Shown piece by piece: positions 34,981 to 43,894 of a stretch of 64,000 nucleotides of DNA. The position numbers and the translations under genes were made by a program. The notes beneath the pieces were generated by a model. That model saw only the letters and a list, made by a program, of their open reading frames with translations, was not told the origin of the DNA and made no database searches. Source of the DNA: Sphingomonas sp. AX6 (GTDB lineage: Bacteria > Pseudomonadota > Alphaproteobacteria > Sphingomonadales > Sphingomonadaceae); the NCBI RefSeq assembly GCF_902506605.1, contig NZ_LR733979.1:579064-643063 (forward strand). Direction: 5' to 3'. Within the stretch, counting starts at the first letter, position 1, and each line of letters starts with the position of its first letter.

Positions 34981-35324
34981 TTCGCAGAAACCCGCAGAAC
35001 AGCGCCGCTTTCTGCGACCCCATAGAGGACTATCTGAGAACCGGAGCCGTTCGACCGACAGCTTAGCGTCCCATAATCGGCCGTTCGGCGAGATTAAGGC
35101 TGTCCCCAAAACCTGCCGTTCGTTTGCGCCTCAACCGCAGCATGCTCGATCTGGCAGCGGCCGATCCCGAATTACAATGCGATGCTGATGCAAACTTGAA
35201 CGCGCAACAATATGTAGGTTTTGTCGGAGACCTTTCTGCGAACTCCGCGATCACTGGCGTCGCGCCGCCAGCCATGGATTGATCTCCGCGATTTCAGGGC
35301 GCAGCTTCACCTAATCTCTAGACG
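34981..35324. other. Intergenic region downstream of tRNA-Leu, no gene seen
   Basis: 344 bases with only short frames of no family resemblance. No second copy of the tRNA 3' end was seen in the window by eye. A weak hairpin (CGCAGAAA...TTTCTGCG, 34983-35020) just after the tRNA may end its transcript. Confidence 0.5.
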
Positions 35325-36671
35325 CTATTGGGTTAGCGGACGCACGTCCGCGATAGCGGCGGAAGCAAGTCCCACAATGTCGACGCGTGCCTTCAACCTC
35401 GCGCCGAGCAGCGCTGTTCCGCTGACCTTGCGCTGCACGAACAGCGTTTCGACGTTGGGTACGTGCCAAGTTGCCCGGTCGCCCAACAGTGCCGAAGCCT
35501 CATCGCGAATGACCGGCACGAACGCGCGGTCGCCGAAGTCGAACGGTCCCGGTCGGCCAAGGGTGTCGTCGACTGCTGCGATGATGCGATCGACCGTCGC
35601 CCGGTGCGCCGCGACTGCGCCTGCACCCAAGAAGCCAGTTTCCACAGCGATGTCGCGTATGCGGTCGCGGTCATGCGCGAGCCCCGCGGCGATCAGCGCC
35701 CGATAGGACGCCGCTGTTCGCGGCGGCACATCCCGCGTCGCGCCGAAGTCGAGGAGCACCAGCGCTCCGGATTCAGGTTGCCAGCGATAATTGGCGAAAT
35801 TGGGATCGGTCTGCATGACGCCGAACTCGAACAGTTCGCGCAGCACCAGCTCGATCAACATCGCGGTTGCGAGGTCGCGCTCGTCCTGCGGTGCATCAAC
35901 CAACGCTTCGATTGGCTGCCCCCCGACAAATTCCATCGCCAACACCTCCGGTGTCGTCAGTTCAGGATGGAGCGTAGGTACCACATAGCGCGCGTCGTCG
36001 CGGAGCCGCTCGCCATAGGCCCGCATCTGTTCGCCCTCACGGAGATAATCGGCCTCGTCGGCGAGCTGCCTTTTCGCCTCGTCCAGCAGCGCTGAGAGAT
36101 CAAGCGTCGCGGGCAGCACATTGGACAAGCGCAGCAATGTCGCGACATTGTCCACATCGGCGTTGATGCTGGCGCGCACGCCGGGATACTGGACCTTGAT
36201 TGCCAGAATGCGGCCGTCCGGCAATTCTGCGCGGTGGACCTGTCCAATCGATGCCGCCGCCATCGGGGTTGCATCGAAGCGCTTGAACCGCTGTCGCCAG
36301 TTTGCGCCCCATTCCCGCTTCAGCACGCCGTCGAGTTGCTGAGGCGGCATCCGGTATGCCTGGTTGCGGACGGTTGCCAAGATCGTCGCAAGCTCGGGCG
36401 GGAGGAAATCGCCAGCGTCCATCGAGATCATCTGACCGAGCTTCAGCGCGGCTCCGCGAAGGTGCGACAGCCGATCGGCCACGCGCTTGGCGTTGGCGGG
36501 CGTTAGCAACAAGTCACCAAGCCGCGGCCGTTCACCCGCTGCGAGCCGCCGGGCGCCCTCAGCCGCCATTCCTCCCGCGACGCCACCAGCCAGCCGTCCG
36601 AAATGGCCTAGCCTGGAAAGGCGCCCACGAGGGATCGAACGGCTAAGCCGATCGCCGTTATCTCTGCTCAT
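35325..36671 (-). CDS. ABC1/AarF (UbiB-like) atypical kinase
   Basis: A 448-residue protein-kinase-like ATPase. The family-specific KxGQ motif is in ALKLGQMIS, followed by Ala-rich-loop-like AAASIGQVHRA (AxSxxQVH), the ATP-contact Lys in LAIKVQYPG, QTDPNFANY and LLDFGATRD. UbiB itself supports ubiquinone biosynthesis; this shorter protein lacks the C-terminal membrane segments of UbiB and is nearer the stand-alone ABC1 branch. It starts 4 bases after the DUF427 stop, so it is the third gene of a DUF393-DUF427-ABC1 operon. Confidence 0.9.
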   Translation of the reverse strand: MSRDNGDRLSRSIPRGRLSRLGHFGRLAGGVAGGMAAEGARRLAAGERPRLGDLLLTPANAKRVADRLSHLRGAALKLGQMISMDAGDFLPPELATILATVRNQAYRMPPQQLDGVLKREWGANWRQRFKRFDATPMAAASIGQVHRAELPDGRILAIKVQYPGVRASINADVDNVATLLRLSNVLPATLDLSALLDEAKRQLADEADYLREGEQMRAYGERLRDDARYVVPTLHPELTTPEVLAMEFVGGQPIEALVDAPQDERDLATAMLIELVLRELFEFGVMQTDPNFANYRWQPESGALVLLDFGATRDVPPRTAASYRALIAAGLAHDRDRIRDIAVETGFLGAGAVAAHRATVDRIIAAVDDTLGRPGPFDFGDRAFVPVIRDEASALLGDRATWHVPNVETLFVQRKVSGTALLGARLKARVDIVGLASAAIADVRPLTQ

Positions 36672-36675
36672 CCGG

Positions 36676-37170
36676 TCACCAGCCCATGCTGCCAGGAACG
36701 CCCTTGAACGGACCCGAAAGGTCCGACGTGATCCAACCGCCGTAAAAACTGCCAGGTTGCGGCGTCACGATCTCGCCATCGACCCAGCAATGGTCGAGTG
36801 GCCCGGCGTAGAACGCGATGTAGTTGCGAAGCAAAGCAAAGGCGGGGGTTGGAGACGGATAGCTCCATCCGACGCGTGGCAGCGCCGCGCCGTCTACAAC
36901 GACGTCCCAGTAGCGCGCCGCGCCCTTCCATTCGCAGAATGAGCCGCCACCCGCAGGGCGCAACAGTTCCATCGTGATATCCTCGGGCGGGATATAGTAG
37001 CTGGGGGGATGGCTTGTTTCGAGTGTACGGACGGCGCGACGGGTATCTGCAATAATCCTGTCACGGTGCTTGATGACGATGTGCGCATCCCTCGGCTCGG
37101 CAATGGCCGGTCGAGGATAAGCCCATACGCTCTCCTGTCCGGGACGAATCGGGTCGGGGCGGGGTCTCAT
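36676..37170 (-). CDS. DUF427 domain protein
   Basis: A 164-residue protein of a beta-rich fold with unknown function. The hallmarks are RPAIAEPRDAHIVIKHRDRIIADTRRAVRTLETSHPPSYYIPPEDI, CEWKGAARYWDVV and the closing YAGPLDHCWVDGEIVTPQPGSFYGGWITSDLSGPFKG. The start at 37170 overlaps the DUF393 stop as ATGA. Its neighbours are a thioredoxin-like DCC protein and an ABC1 kinase, so a redox or quinone-related role is a guess. Confidence 0.88.
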   Translation of the reverse strand: MRPRPDPIRPGQESVWAYPRPAIAEPRDAHIVIKHRDRIIADTRRAVRTLETSHPPSYYIPPEDITMELLRPAGGGSFCEWKGAARYWDVVVDGAALPRVGWSYPSPTPAFALLRNYIAFYAGPLDHCWVDGEIVTPQPGSFYGGWITSDLSGPFKGVPGSMGW

Positions 37171-37529
37171 GCGGACGCCGTGTGGCCGACCAGCCGCTGG
37201 AGCGTCGGCCGAACCCTGAGGAACATCACGTAACACCGCTCCAGCAAGGCGAGGACAAATCGGGATCTCGCGATCAGGCCAAACGGCCGCAGTACCGGGA
37301 TCGCGCGCCACATTGCGGCAAAGGCCGCCGCGCCGGATAGCATAACGCCGTCCTCGCGAGCTTGAAACCGAGCGAGAAGCTCGGCACGATCGACGGGACA
37401 ATCGGCCATAAGCGGATTTGCAACGTCAATGAATTCTATGCGGTCTTTTGTGTCGAGCCGACGCATTACGGCAATCTCTGCGCGGCAGAGTGGACATCCG
37501 CTATCGTGCCATACGGTAAGCTTCGACAT
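37167..37529 (-). CDS. DUF393 (DCC family) thiol-disulfide oxidoreductase-like protein
   Basis: A 120-residue thioredoxin-like protein with the diagnostic DxxCxxC motif (WHDSGCPLCRAEI) at the N-terminus and the conserved PLMADCPVDRAELLARFQ and GAAAFAAMWRAIP segments. It is cytosolic, with a hydrophobic C-terminal half that could lie near a membrane. It is the first gene of the unit with DUF427 and the ABC1 kinase and overlaps the DUF427 start by 4 bases. Confidence 0.88.
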   Translation of the reverse strand: MSKLTVWHDSGCPLCRAEIAVMRRLDTKDRIEFIDVANPLMADCPVDRAELLARFQAREDGVMLSGAAAFAAMWRAIPVLRPFGLIARSRFVLALLERCYVMFLRVRPTLQRLVGHTASA

Positions 37530-37754
37530 CTCGTGGATATGGGTGGCAGGGCCTAGTTTACATCCCCGATGACCGATCCCGGACTGGCTGTGCGTACCGG
37601 CGGCACCCTGAAGTCATTGGCTGCCTTGCGCCGGCTACAGCGGGTGGTGGGCACAGCCTCTGAACGCGCTGGATCAGACATCGATCTCGTAATGGCATTA
37701 AATTCGAGCCGTGGCGTCGCAATGGCTGCGCACCGATTAAACGCGCGCAGGAAT

Positions 37755-38693
37755 TTAGCCGACGATGCGTGGCACACCTTTCTGGCCAATCGCACAGGAC
37801 AGATTTTCTTCCCAACCAGCCAGACCCGCAGCAGCATCGTAGGTTGACTGAAGGAATTCCAGCAGCGCCGCGCGTGGATGCGGTGCCAGCCGGACAGCTT
37901 CGTATGGAAGCACGAATTCGCCCAGCTTCTCGTCGAACCTTGCTGCCTCCGGTTTGACAGGCTGCTCGGAAAAGCCATCCGGCGTAGGATATGCGTAGGA
38001 ATAGAAGCAGGGCTCTTTGATATCGCCCCCGCCGGGCCAGAAACCGGCTGAGCTCACTTCGTGGCTATAGGCTTCCTGCGTGATCGGATCCGGCAGGTTG
38101 GGAATGCCGCCGGGGTGCAGCGGGGCGGATCTGCCTGAGAAACGGGTGGCCGCCAGGTCGAAGCTTCCCCAGAACAGATGCACAGGGCTGACCTTGCCGA
38201 GAAATCCTGTGCGGAACTCGTTGAAGACCCCGTCAATCTGCACCAAAGCGCGATGGAATCGAGATACGGCGTCGGCGTCCCACGGACGTTCCGCGACATC
38301 GTTGGCAAACGGTGTGGCCTCAGCAAGTTCGTTCGGACGACCGTGATAATTGGGCGAACCGCCCAGTGTGGCGATCGCTTCTTTAAATCTGAGGTCAAAC
38401 TCGGCGACCGACATGGGTTCCAAGGCGAAGCCGCTAGTGGTTCCGGTCGCGCACGACGCGACAAGCCTTTGCCGCTGGAGGTCGAACTGAATGGTAACAC
38501 CTGGGCCATCGGGAATGAGCCCGGTCGTTAGCCCATCGGCGTTGACGTACAGTGTTGCGTGCCAAGAATGATTGACCCACGGCGTGTGGGCGAGGCGATA
38601 TTTACCGACGATTTGTGTATAGAGGTGCAGCGCAGAACAGGTGTCCATCCACGGTTCGAAGGGAATGGCTGGCCATTCCTGACTATCGGTCAT
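37755..38693 (-). CDS. DUF5996 family protein
   Basis: A 312-residue protein of unknown function whose family is recognisable from WPAIPFEPWMDTCSALHLYTQIVGKYRLAHTPWVNHSWHATLYV, FWGSFDLAATRFSGR and the end FVLPYEAVRLAPHPRAALLEFLQSTYDAAA. No signal peptide or membrane segment. A GTG codon directly before the ATG at 38693 could extend it by one residue. It is preceded by the FMN reductase gene on the same strand, 56 bases away. Confidence 0.82.
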   Translation of the reverse strand: MTDSQEWPAIPFEPWMDTCSALHLYTQIVGKYRLAHTPWVNHSWHATLYVNADGLTTGLIPDGPGVTIQFDLQRQRLVASCATGTTSGFALEPMSVAEFDLRFKEAIATLGGSPNYHGRPNELAEATPFANDVAERPWDADAVSRFHRALVQIDGVFNEFRTGFLGKVSPVHLFWGSFDLAATRFSGRSAPLHPGGIPNLPDPITQEAYSHEVSSAGFWPGGGDIKEPCFYSYAYPTPDGFSEQPVKPEAARFDEKLGEFVLPYEAVRLAPHPRAALLEFLQSTYDAAAGLAGWEENLSCAIGQKGVPRIVG

Positions 38694-38749
38694 CACATCG
38701 GCCCTCGATCTTCACTGTCTTGCATCGATAATGATTTTAACTGCTTGAG

Positions 38750-39340
38750 TTAGTAGGGCGGCGGTGTCCGCTCTCTCTGATGCTTTGCGGCGGCGGTCCA
38801 CCAGGCGAGGTCATCGGCGAAGCGTGCAAATGCGCGGTCAAGGGCTTGGCCTGCCTCGCCAATGGGAGCGCCATTTTCGTCAAGCGTCTTGACGATAGGC
38901 CCGACCGCCACGGTGCTGGGAATGACGACCATGCCCATCTCGGACAACGTTCCGTGCCAGGCGAGGTTGGCGCGCACACCCGACAACCTGCCCGCCGAGT
39001 AACTTGCTACTGCTGCTGGTCGCCAGAACCACTCCTCAAGGAAATGGTCCGTGAGGTTTTTTAGTCCTGGCTGAACGCCCCAATTATATTCCCCCGCCAC
39101 GAATACGAACGCATCGGCGATGCGAAGCTGCTCAGCTAGGGTTTGCATCGCCTGGGGTGCGTCTCCCGGTGCGTATTCCTTGTACATCCGGTCAAGCATG
39201 GGAAGTCCGATTTCGCGCGCGTCCAACAGCTGGGCATCGTTCCCCCGACCCTTGAGCCCTCGAACGAGATAGTTTGCCAAACGAATGCCCGTTCGATCGG
39301 AGCGATACGAGCCGTAAAGAACAAGAATCCGGTCTGGCAT
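38750..39340 (-). CDS. NADPH-dependent FMN reductase family protein
   Basis: A 196-residue flavodoxin-like protein. The FMN phosphate loop is LYGSYRSDRTG near the N-terminus, and the isoalloxazine-contact segment is FVAGEYNWGVQPGLKNLTDHF. Such enzymes reduce free FMN, quinones or azo compounds with NAD(P)H. It is probably co-directional with the DUF5996 gene. Confidence 0.9.
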   Translation of the reverse strand: MPDRILVLYGSYRSDRTGIRLANYLVRGLKGRGNDAQLLDAREIGLPMLDRMYKEYAPGDAPQAMQTLAEQLRIADAFVFVAGEYNWGVQPGLKNLTDHFLEEWFWRPAAVASYSAGRLSGVRANLAWHGTLSEMGMVVIPSTVAVGPIVKTLDENGAPIGEAGQALDRAFARFADDLAWWTAAAKHQRERTPPPY

Positions 39341-39827
39341 GCTTCACAACCCTAAATCTGTTGCGCCGATTGTCTCCATAGTGGCGGTAGCAGTCAGCCG
39401 GGGCAATCGTTCGCTGCCGGGACGTCAAACACATTCCCCATTTGTCGACCGCGGAGGATGGCTTCGTAACGTTGCGGATCCATGCCGATTGCAAAGCGCC
39501 CCAGGAATTCTCAATTCAAACTCTGAAACTTGCTGTTGAGGCGCAGCTTGTGTTTGCAAACAGTTGCCCGCATGCCGTGCAACCGACGTCACGTGCACGC
39601 CTTCTCAGCAGAAAGGTCGCACAGCGCCTAACGACACTGGCAGCAATCAACGCGGTCGGAACTGCTCAGGCTTGCCACTTCGCGTCGTCCCTTTGGGCGT
39701 TTAAGTGGTTGCAATTCCAAGCCAGTCTATCGCTTTTTCTTCTGTTGATCTAATCGGACGGTCGTATGCCGTCGTGATAAGCAATTGCGCGAGGTAAGAT
39801 GCCGACCCCTATCGCGGGAGATGATCT
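39341..39827. other. Intergenic region, no supported gene
   Basis: 487 bases between the divergent FMN reductase and KaiC-like genes. One 103-codon frame (39442-39753) has no family resemblance, no ribosome-binding site and a composition unlike coding DNA here, so it is not called. The region presumably carries the promoters of both flanking genes. Confidence 0.5.
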
Positions 39828-41318
39828 GTGACAAAGCATGACGTGGCCACACAGGCGGAGACTGGGATTGGCGGGCTGGACGATGTGCTCGGAGGCGGTT
39901 TCGAACGCGGCCGCGTCTATCTGCTCGAAGGGAGCCCCGGCACTGGCAAGACCACCATCGCCCTCCAGTTCCTAATGACCGGGGCGGCACTCGGCGAAAA
40001 GTGCCTCTACGTCACCTTATCCGAGACCGAAGACGAACTGCACATGACGGCCAAGTCGCATGGCTGGACACTGGACGGGCTCGACATTTTCGAACTGGTG
40101 CCGCCTGAAAGCTTGCTGGACGACGACCAGCAACAGAGTCTGCTTTATTCGTCCGACCTTGAACTGGGGGAAGCGACCAAGCGCATCTTTGAGAATTTCG
40201 AGCGCGTAAAGCCTTCGCGCGTAGTCATCGACAGCCTATCCGAAATCCGCCTGCTCGCGCAAAGCTCGCTACGGTATCGGCGTCAGATCCTGGCGCTGAA
40301 GCATTATTTCGCGCGTAGCGGTGCGACGGTGTTGATGCTCGACGACATGACCACCGAGGTCAATGACAAGACCGTGCATTCGGTCGCGCACGGCGTAGTC
40401 CGGCTGGAGGAGCTTGCCCCCGAATATGGCGCGGAGCGGCGGCGGATGCGGGTCGTCAAATATCGTGGGCGGCGGTTCCGGGGCGGCTATCACGACATCG
40501 CCATCCACACTGGCGGGGTAAAGATTTTCCCGCGCTTGATTTCGGCTGAGCATCACAAGGAATATGACCGGCAAGTTTTGAGCACCGATACGCCGGAACT
40601 TGATTCCTTGCTCGGTGGCGGTGTCGAACGTGGGTCGGGCGTATTGTTGCTTGGTCCCGCTGGCACCGGCAAGTCGCTGCTCGCGCTGACCTTCGTTAAG
40701 ACCGCGGTGGCACGTGGTGAGCGCGCGGCAATGTTCGTGTTTGACGAAGAAATTGGATTGCTAACCCAGCGTGCGCTTGGGCTGGACATCGATTTGAAGG
40801 CGATGATTGCCTCCGGCAACCTGGTTCTGGAACAGGTTGATGCGGCGGAATTGACCCCTGGCGAGTTTTCGGCGCGGGTGCGCGAATGTGTGGAGGCGCA
40901 CGGCGCGCGCACGATCGTCATCGACAGCCTGAACGGCTATCAGGCAGCGATGCCAGGCGAAGGGGCGCTGATCCTGCACATCCACGAGCTGTTGCAATAT
41001 CTCAACCGGCGCGGCGCGACGACGTTTCTGACGGTGGCGCAGCACGGACTCGTCGGTGACATGAAGTCGCCGGTCGATGTCACCTACCTTGCCGATACGG
41101 TCATACTCTTGAGATATTTTGAGGCGGTGGGGCGCGTCCGAAGGGCAATCTCGGTCGTTAAGAAACGCATGAGCGCCCACGAAGATTCGATCCGGGAATA
41201 TCAGATCAACAGCCAGGGTATACGCCTCGGCCCACCGCTTACCGGTTTCCAAGGTATCCTGCGTGGGGTGCCCGAACTGATCGAACCTGTCGCATTGCTG
41301 GGCTCCGGCCCTGCGTGA
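39828..41318 (+). CDS. KaiC-like double-domain RecA-fold ATPase
   Basis: A 496-residue protein with two tandem KaiC domains. The first has Walker A GSPGTGKTT (about residue 35) and the catalytic Glu pair region TLSETEDEL; the second has GPAGTGKS (about residue 281) and FVFDEEIGLL. Walker B-type strands are VVIDSLSEI and IVIDSLNGY. At the site of the cyanobacterial KaiC phosphorylation pair (Ser-Thr) it has Thr419-Tyr420 (DVTYLADTVILL). A GTG start is preceded by GGGAG. No kaiB or kaiA is present; the stop overlaps a histidine kinase start by 4 bases, so the partner is most likely that kinase. Confidence 0.9.
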   Translation: MTKHDVATQAETGIGGLDDVLGGGFERGRVYLLEGSPGTGKTTIALQFLMTGAALGEKCLYVTLSETEDELHMTAKSHGWTLDGLDIFELVPPESLLDDDQQQSLLYSSDLELGEATKRIFENFERVKPSRVVIDSLSEIRLLAQSSLRYRRQILALKHYFARSGATVLMLDDMTTEVNDKTVHSVAHGVVRLEELAPEYGAERRRMRVVKYRGRRFRGGYHDIAIHTGGVKIFPRLISAEHHKEYDRQVLSTDTPELDSLLGGGVERGSGVLLLGPAGTGKSLLALTFVKTAVARGERAAMFVFDEEIGLLTQRALGLDIDLKAMIASGNLVLEQVDAAELTPGEFSARVRECVEAHGARTIVIDSLNGYQAAMPGEGALILHIHELLQYLNRRGATTFLTVAQHGLVGDMKSPVDVTYLADTVILLRYFEAVGRVRRAISVVKKRMSAHEDSIREYQINSQGIRLGPPLTGFQGILRGVPELIEPVALLGSGPA

Positions 41319-43324
41319 AACGCACGACGCTCTCCGAACGGGCTCTGATCCTCGCACCTCGCGGCAGGGACGCCGCGATCGCAGCGGTCATATTAGGCGA
41401 AGCTGGCGTCGAAACGCACATCTGCACTTCTCTACCTGCTCTGATCGAGGAACTAAATGCCGGGGCAGGCTTCGCGCTGTTCACTGAGGAAGCGCTGATC
41501 AACGCTGACCTCCGGCCGTTCGTCGATTGGCTGGCCGACCAACAGGAATGGTCGGACATGCCGATCATCCTCCTGACCAATCGCGGCGGTGGCCTGGAAC
41601 GCAATCCGGCGGCGACCCGACATCTTGAGACGCTCGGCAATGTGACGTTTTTGGAGCGGCCCTTCCACCCGACGACCTTGGTTAGCCTGGCACGATCGGC
41701 GCTGCGCGGTCGCCGTCGGCAATATGAAGCCCGTACCCGCCTGGTCGAACTGCGCGAAAGCGAGGCGCGTTATGCGACGCTGTTTGACACGATGGACGAA
41801 GGGTTCTGCGTCATCCGCTTCGTCGATGGCCCCCATGGCCCGTTGAGCGATTATGTCCACGTCCAGGCCAACAGCGCCTATGCGCGCCATGCCGGGATCG
41901 AGAATGTCGTCGGCCAGCGTGTCCGCGAAATGGTCCCTGAAGAGGCGGCATCGTGGGTCGAACGATATCGCGGCGTGCTTATGACTGGCGAGCCGATCCG
42001 TTTTGAGCAGGAACTGGTTGCGACCGGCCGTCATCTCGAGCTGTCAGCGTTTCGAGTCGAACCGGAGGGAAGCGACGAGGTCGCCGTGTTCTTTCAGGAT
42101 GTGACCCAGCGCAAGCGTGCCGAAATTGCGCTGCGCGATCTTAACGAAACACTTGAGCGACGTATCGATGCAGCGGTCGCCGAGCGACAGGCTGCCGCCG
42201 AGCAGCTGCACGAGGCCCAGAAGCTTGAGACGATCGGGCAATTGACGGGTGGCGTTGCGCACGACGTCAACAATCTGCTCACCCCCATCACTGGTGCGCT
42301 AGACCTGCTCAGCCGTCGTTACGCGGATCAAGATCCTCGCATGGGGCGCCTGATCGATGGAGCGCTTCAATCGGCGGAACGCGCGCGATTACTGGTCAGC
42401 CGTTTGCTCGGTTTCGCGCGGCGACAAGTGCTGGAAACGAAAGCGACCGATGTCTGTGCATTGGTCGACGGGGTTCAGGACTTGGTCACGAGTTCAATCG
42501 GGCCCGCGATCAAACTTCAGATCGAATGCCCTGATACCTTGCCCGCTGCGATGGCGGATCCCAACCAGCTTGAGCTGGCGATCCTCAATCTCTGCGTCAA
42601 TGCGCGTGATGCGATGCCGGACGGTGGTACCCTGACGATATCGGCGTCGTGCGTGTCGAGCGACGACTCAAACGCCGATGGTCTGAAGGCGGGACGCTAT
42701 ATCAGCCTCGCAGTCCGCGATACCGGCACAGGCATGGATGCCAATACGCTCGCTCGGGCGGTCGAGCCATTCTACTCTACCAAGGAAGTTGGCAAGGGGA
42801 CGGGCCTCGGCCTTTCAATGGTCCACGGCCTGGCGGGTCAATTAGGCGGCGCGTTCACCCTGGAAAGCGAAGTCGGTCGCGGCACGCAGGCCCGGTTCTA
42901 TCTGCCGGTAGCAGATGAGCTGGCACCCCAATCTGTGCAGCATTCAGGCGGCGACGTTCCTGATACCAGACCGCTGCGCATCCTTCTGGTAGACGACGAA
43001 GAGCTCGTCCGAGCAGGTACAGCTGAAATGCTCCGCGAGCTCGGACATTCCGTTCGAGATGTTAGCGGCGGTACGCAGGCGTTGAGCGAATTATCTGCCG
43101 GACTGGAAATTGATTTGGTGGTTACGGATTACATGATGCCCGGGATGAACGGCGCGATGCTAGCCAAGCGTGTTGCCGCTCAAGATCCTGATATGCCAGT
43201 CCTAGTCATCACGGGATATGCCGGCGGCGATCTGAACATTGGCCTTCCCCAACTTACAAAGCCGTTCCGCCAGCCCGAGCTAGCGCAAGCCCTGCACCGC
43301 GTGATCCATCCTCAAGCAGCATAG
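41315..43324 (+). CDS. Hybrid histidine kinase: pseudo-receiver, PAS, HisKA, HATPase, receiver
   Basis: A 669-residue soluble kinase. Residues 8-130 fold like a receiver but lack the phosphoacceptor Asp. A PAS domain covers about 145-272 (ATLFDTMDEGFCVIRF...), a coiled coil 272-305, then HisKA with His316 in GGVAHDVNNLLTP, and an ATPase domain (NLCVNARDAMPDGG, DTGTGMD, GKGTGLGLSMVHGL). The C-terminal receiver has Asp605 in VVTDYMMPGMNG. No membrane segment, so the signal is cytosolic. A GTG start overlaps the KaiC-like stop (GTGA), implying tight co-translation. There is no separate output regulator next to it. Confidence 0.92.
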   Translation: MKRTTLSERALILAPRGRDAAIAAVILGEAGVETHICTSLPALIEELNAGAGFALFTEEALINADLRPFVDWLADQQEWSDMPIILLTNRGGGLERNPAATRHLETLGNVTFLERPFHPTTLVSLARSALRGRRRQYEARTRLVELRESEARYATLFDTMDEGFCVIRFVDGPHGPLSDYVHVQANSAYARHAGIENVVGQRVREMVPEEAASWVERYRGVLMTGEPIRFEQELVATGRHLELSAFRVEPEGSDEVAVFFQDVTQRKRAEIALRDLNETLERRIDAAVAERQAAAEQLHEAQKLETIGQLTGGVAHDVNNLLTPITGALDLLSRRYADQDPRMGRLIDGALQSAERARLLVSRLLGFARRQVLETKATDVCALVDGVQDLVTSSIGPAIKLQIECPDTLPAAMADPNQLELAILNLCVNARDAMPDGGTLTISASCVSSDDSNADGLKAGRYISLAVRDTGTGMDANTLARAVEPFYSTKEVGKGTGLGLSMVHGLAGQLGGAFTLESEVGRGTQARFYLPVADELAPQSVQHSGGDVPDTRPLRILLVDDEELVRAGTAEMLRELGHSVRDVSGGTQALSELSAGLEIDLVVTDYMMPGMNGAMLAKRVAAQDPDMPVLVITGYAGGDLNIGLPQLTKPFRQPELAQALHRVIHPQAA

Positions 43325-43350
43325 ATCGACATCTGATCGATTGATTTTAT

Positions 43351-43388
43351 GGCACGGGGCTGCGCCAGCAGTCTTGGTCTCCCGTGCC
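43351..43388 (+). terminator. Hairpin after the hybrid kinase
   Basis: GGCACGGG pairs with CCCGTGCC across 22 bases, 27 bases beyond the kinase stop. There is no T run, so this is only a possible terminator. Confidence 0.35.
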
Positions 43389-43454
43389 TTGCAACACAAA
43401 ACCGACGTTTGAGGCAGAATGGCAATAGGCCGGCTCGATCTGCGTACAGCCTTG

Positions 43455-43679
43455 TTAGTTGCGCCCTAGCTGCTCTTTCAATTCGTCGATGTGTTGTGAT
43501 GCTTCCGCCTTGGTAAGGTCATTTGGCGGCGCTGGATCGCCTGACTCTTCCGCCAACGTGGTTAAATAACTCGCCTGCGCTCCGGTCATCGGCTCGTCAC
43601 CGGAGACCCAGTCCTTTGGGTCCTTCTCAGCATTTGACGCAGGGTGGGCATCCAATTTGGGATTGTGAAGGTCAGTCAT
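43455..43679 (-). CDS. DUF3072 family small protein
   Basis: A 74-residue hydrophilic protein. The family core is MTGAQASYLTTLAEESGDPAPPNDLTKAEASQHIDELKEQLGR; the N-terminus (LDAHPASNAEKDPKDWVSGDEP) is polar and probably disordered. Function unknown; such proteins are often stress-associated. GGAGC precedes the ATG, and a possible EcfG promoter lies upstream. Confidence 0.82.
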   Translation of the reverse strand: MTDLHNPKLDAHPASNAEKDPKDWVSGDEPMTGAQASYLTTLAEESGDPAPPNDLTKAEASQHIDELKEQLGRN

Positions 43680-43707
43680 AGCATTGCTCCGTTCTTTCTA
43701 TGTTCTA

Positions 43708-43732
43708 AATGCCGGTTGGGGTCGGTTGTTCC
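43708..43732 (-). promoter_or_regulatory. Candidate EcfG promoter for the DUF3072 gene
   Basis: On the minus strand GGAAC is followed by 16 bases and CATT (one mismatch to CGTT), ending 29 bases before the start codon. Moderate likeness only. Confidence 0.3.
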
Positions 43733-43894
43733 GAAGCCGAGAACGAACTTTCACATCGAATTCACAACGCAGCTGTGGGCACGCTCCCTGACGCAGGACC
43801 GTAAAGCACTGTCATCATAGCGGAGGGCCCCTCGGGCATATGGACCCAGCTCGTTGTTCCGACTGTTAAGGGCACCAACGAAACGGAGTCCCAC

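Noticed and set aside
35325..36671. Naming the ABC1 kinase ubiB
   Set aside because: It lacks the C-terminal membrane segments of UbiB and lies apart from other ubi genes.
39442..39753. 103-codon frame in the gap before the KaiC-like gene
   Set aside because: No family resemblance, no ribosome-binding site, and codon use unlike neighbouring genes.
39828..41318. Reading the KaiC-like ATPase as a true circadian KaiC or as RadA
   Set aside because: KaiA and KaiB are absent and the Ser-Thr phosphorylation pair is not kept; RadA has a single ATPase domain with a zinc finger and a Lon-like domain, which are missing.
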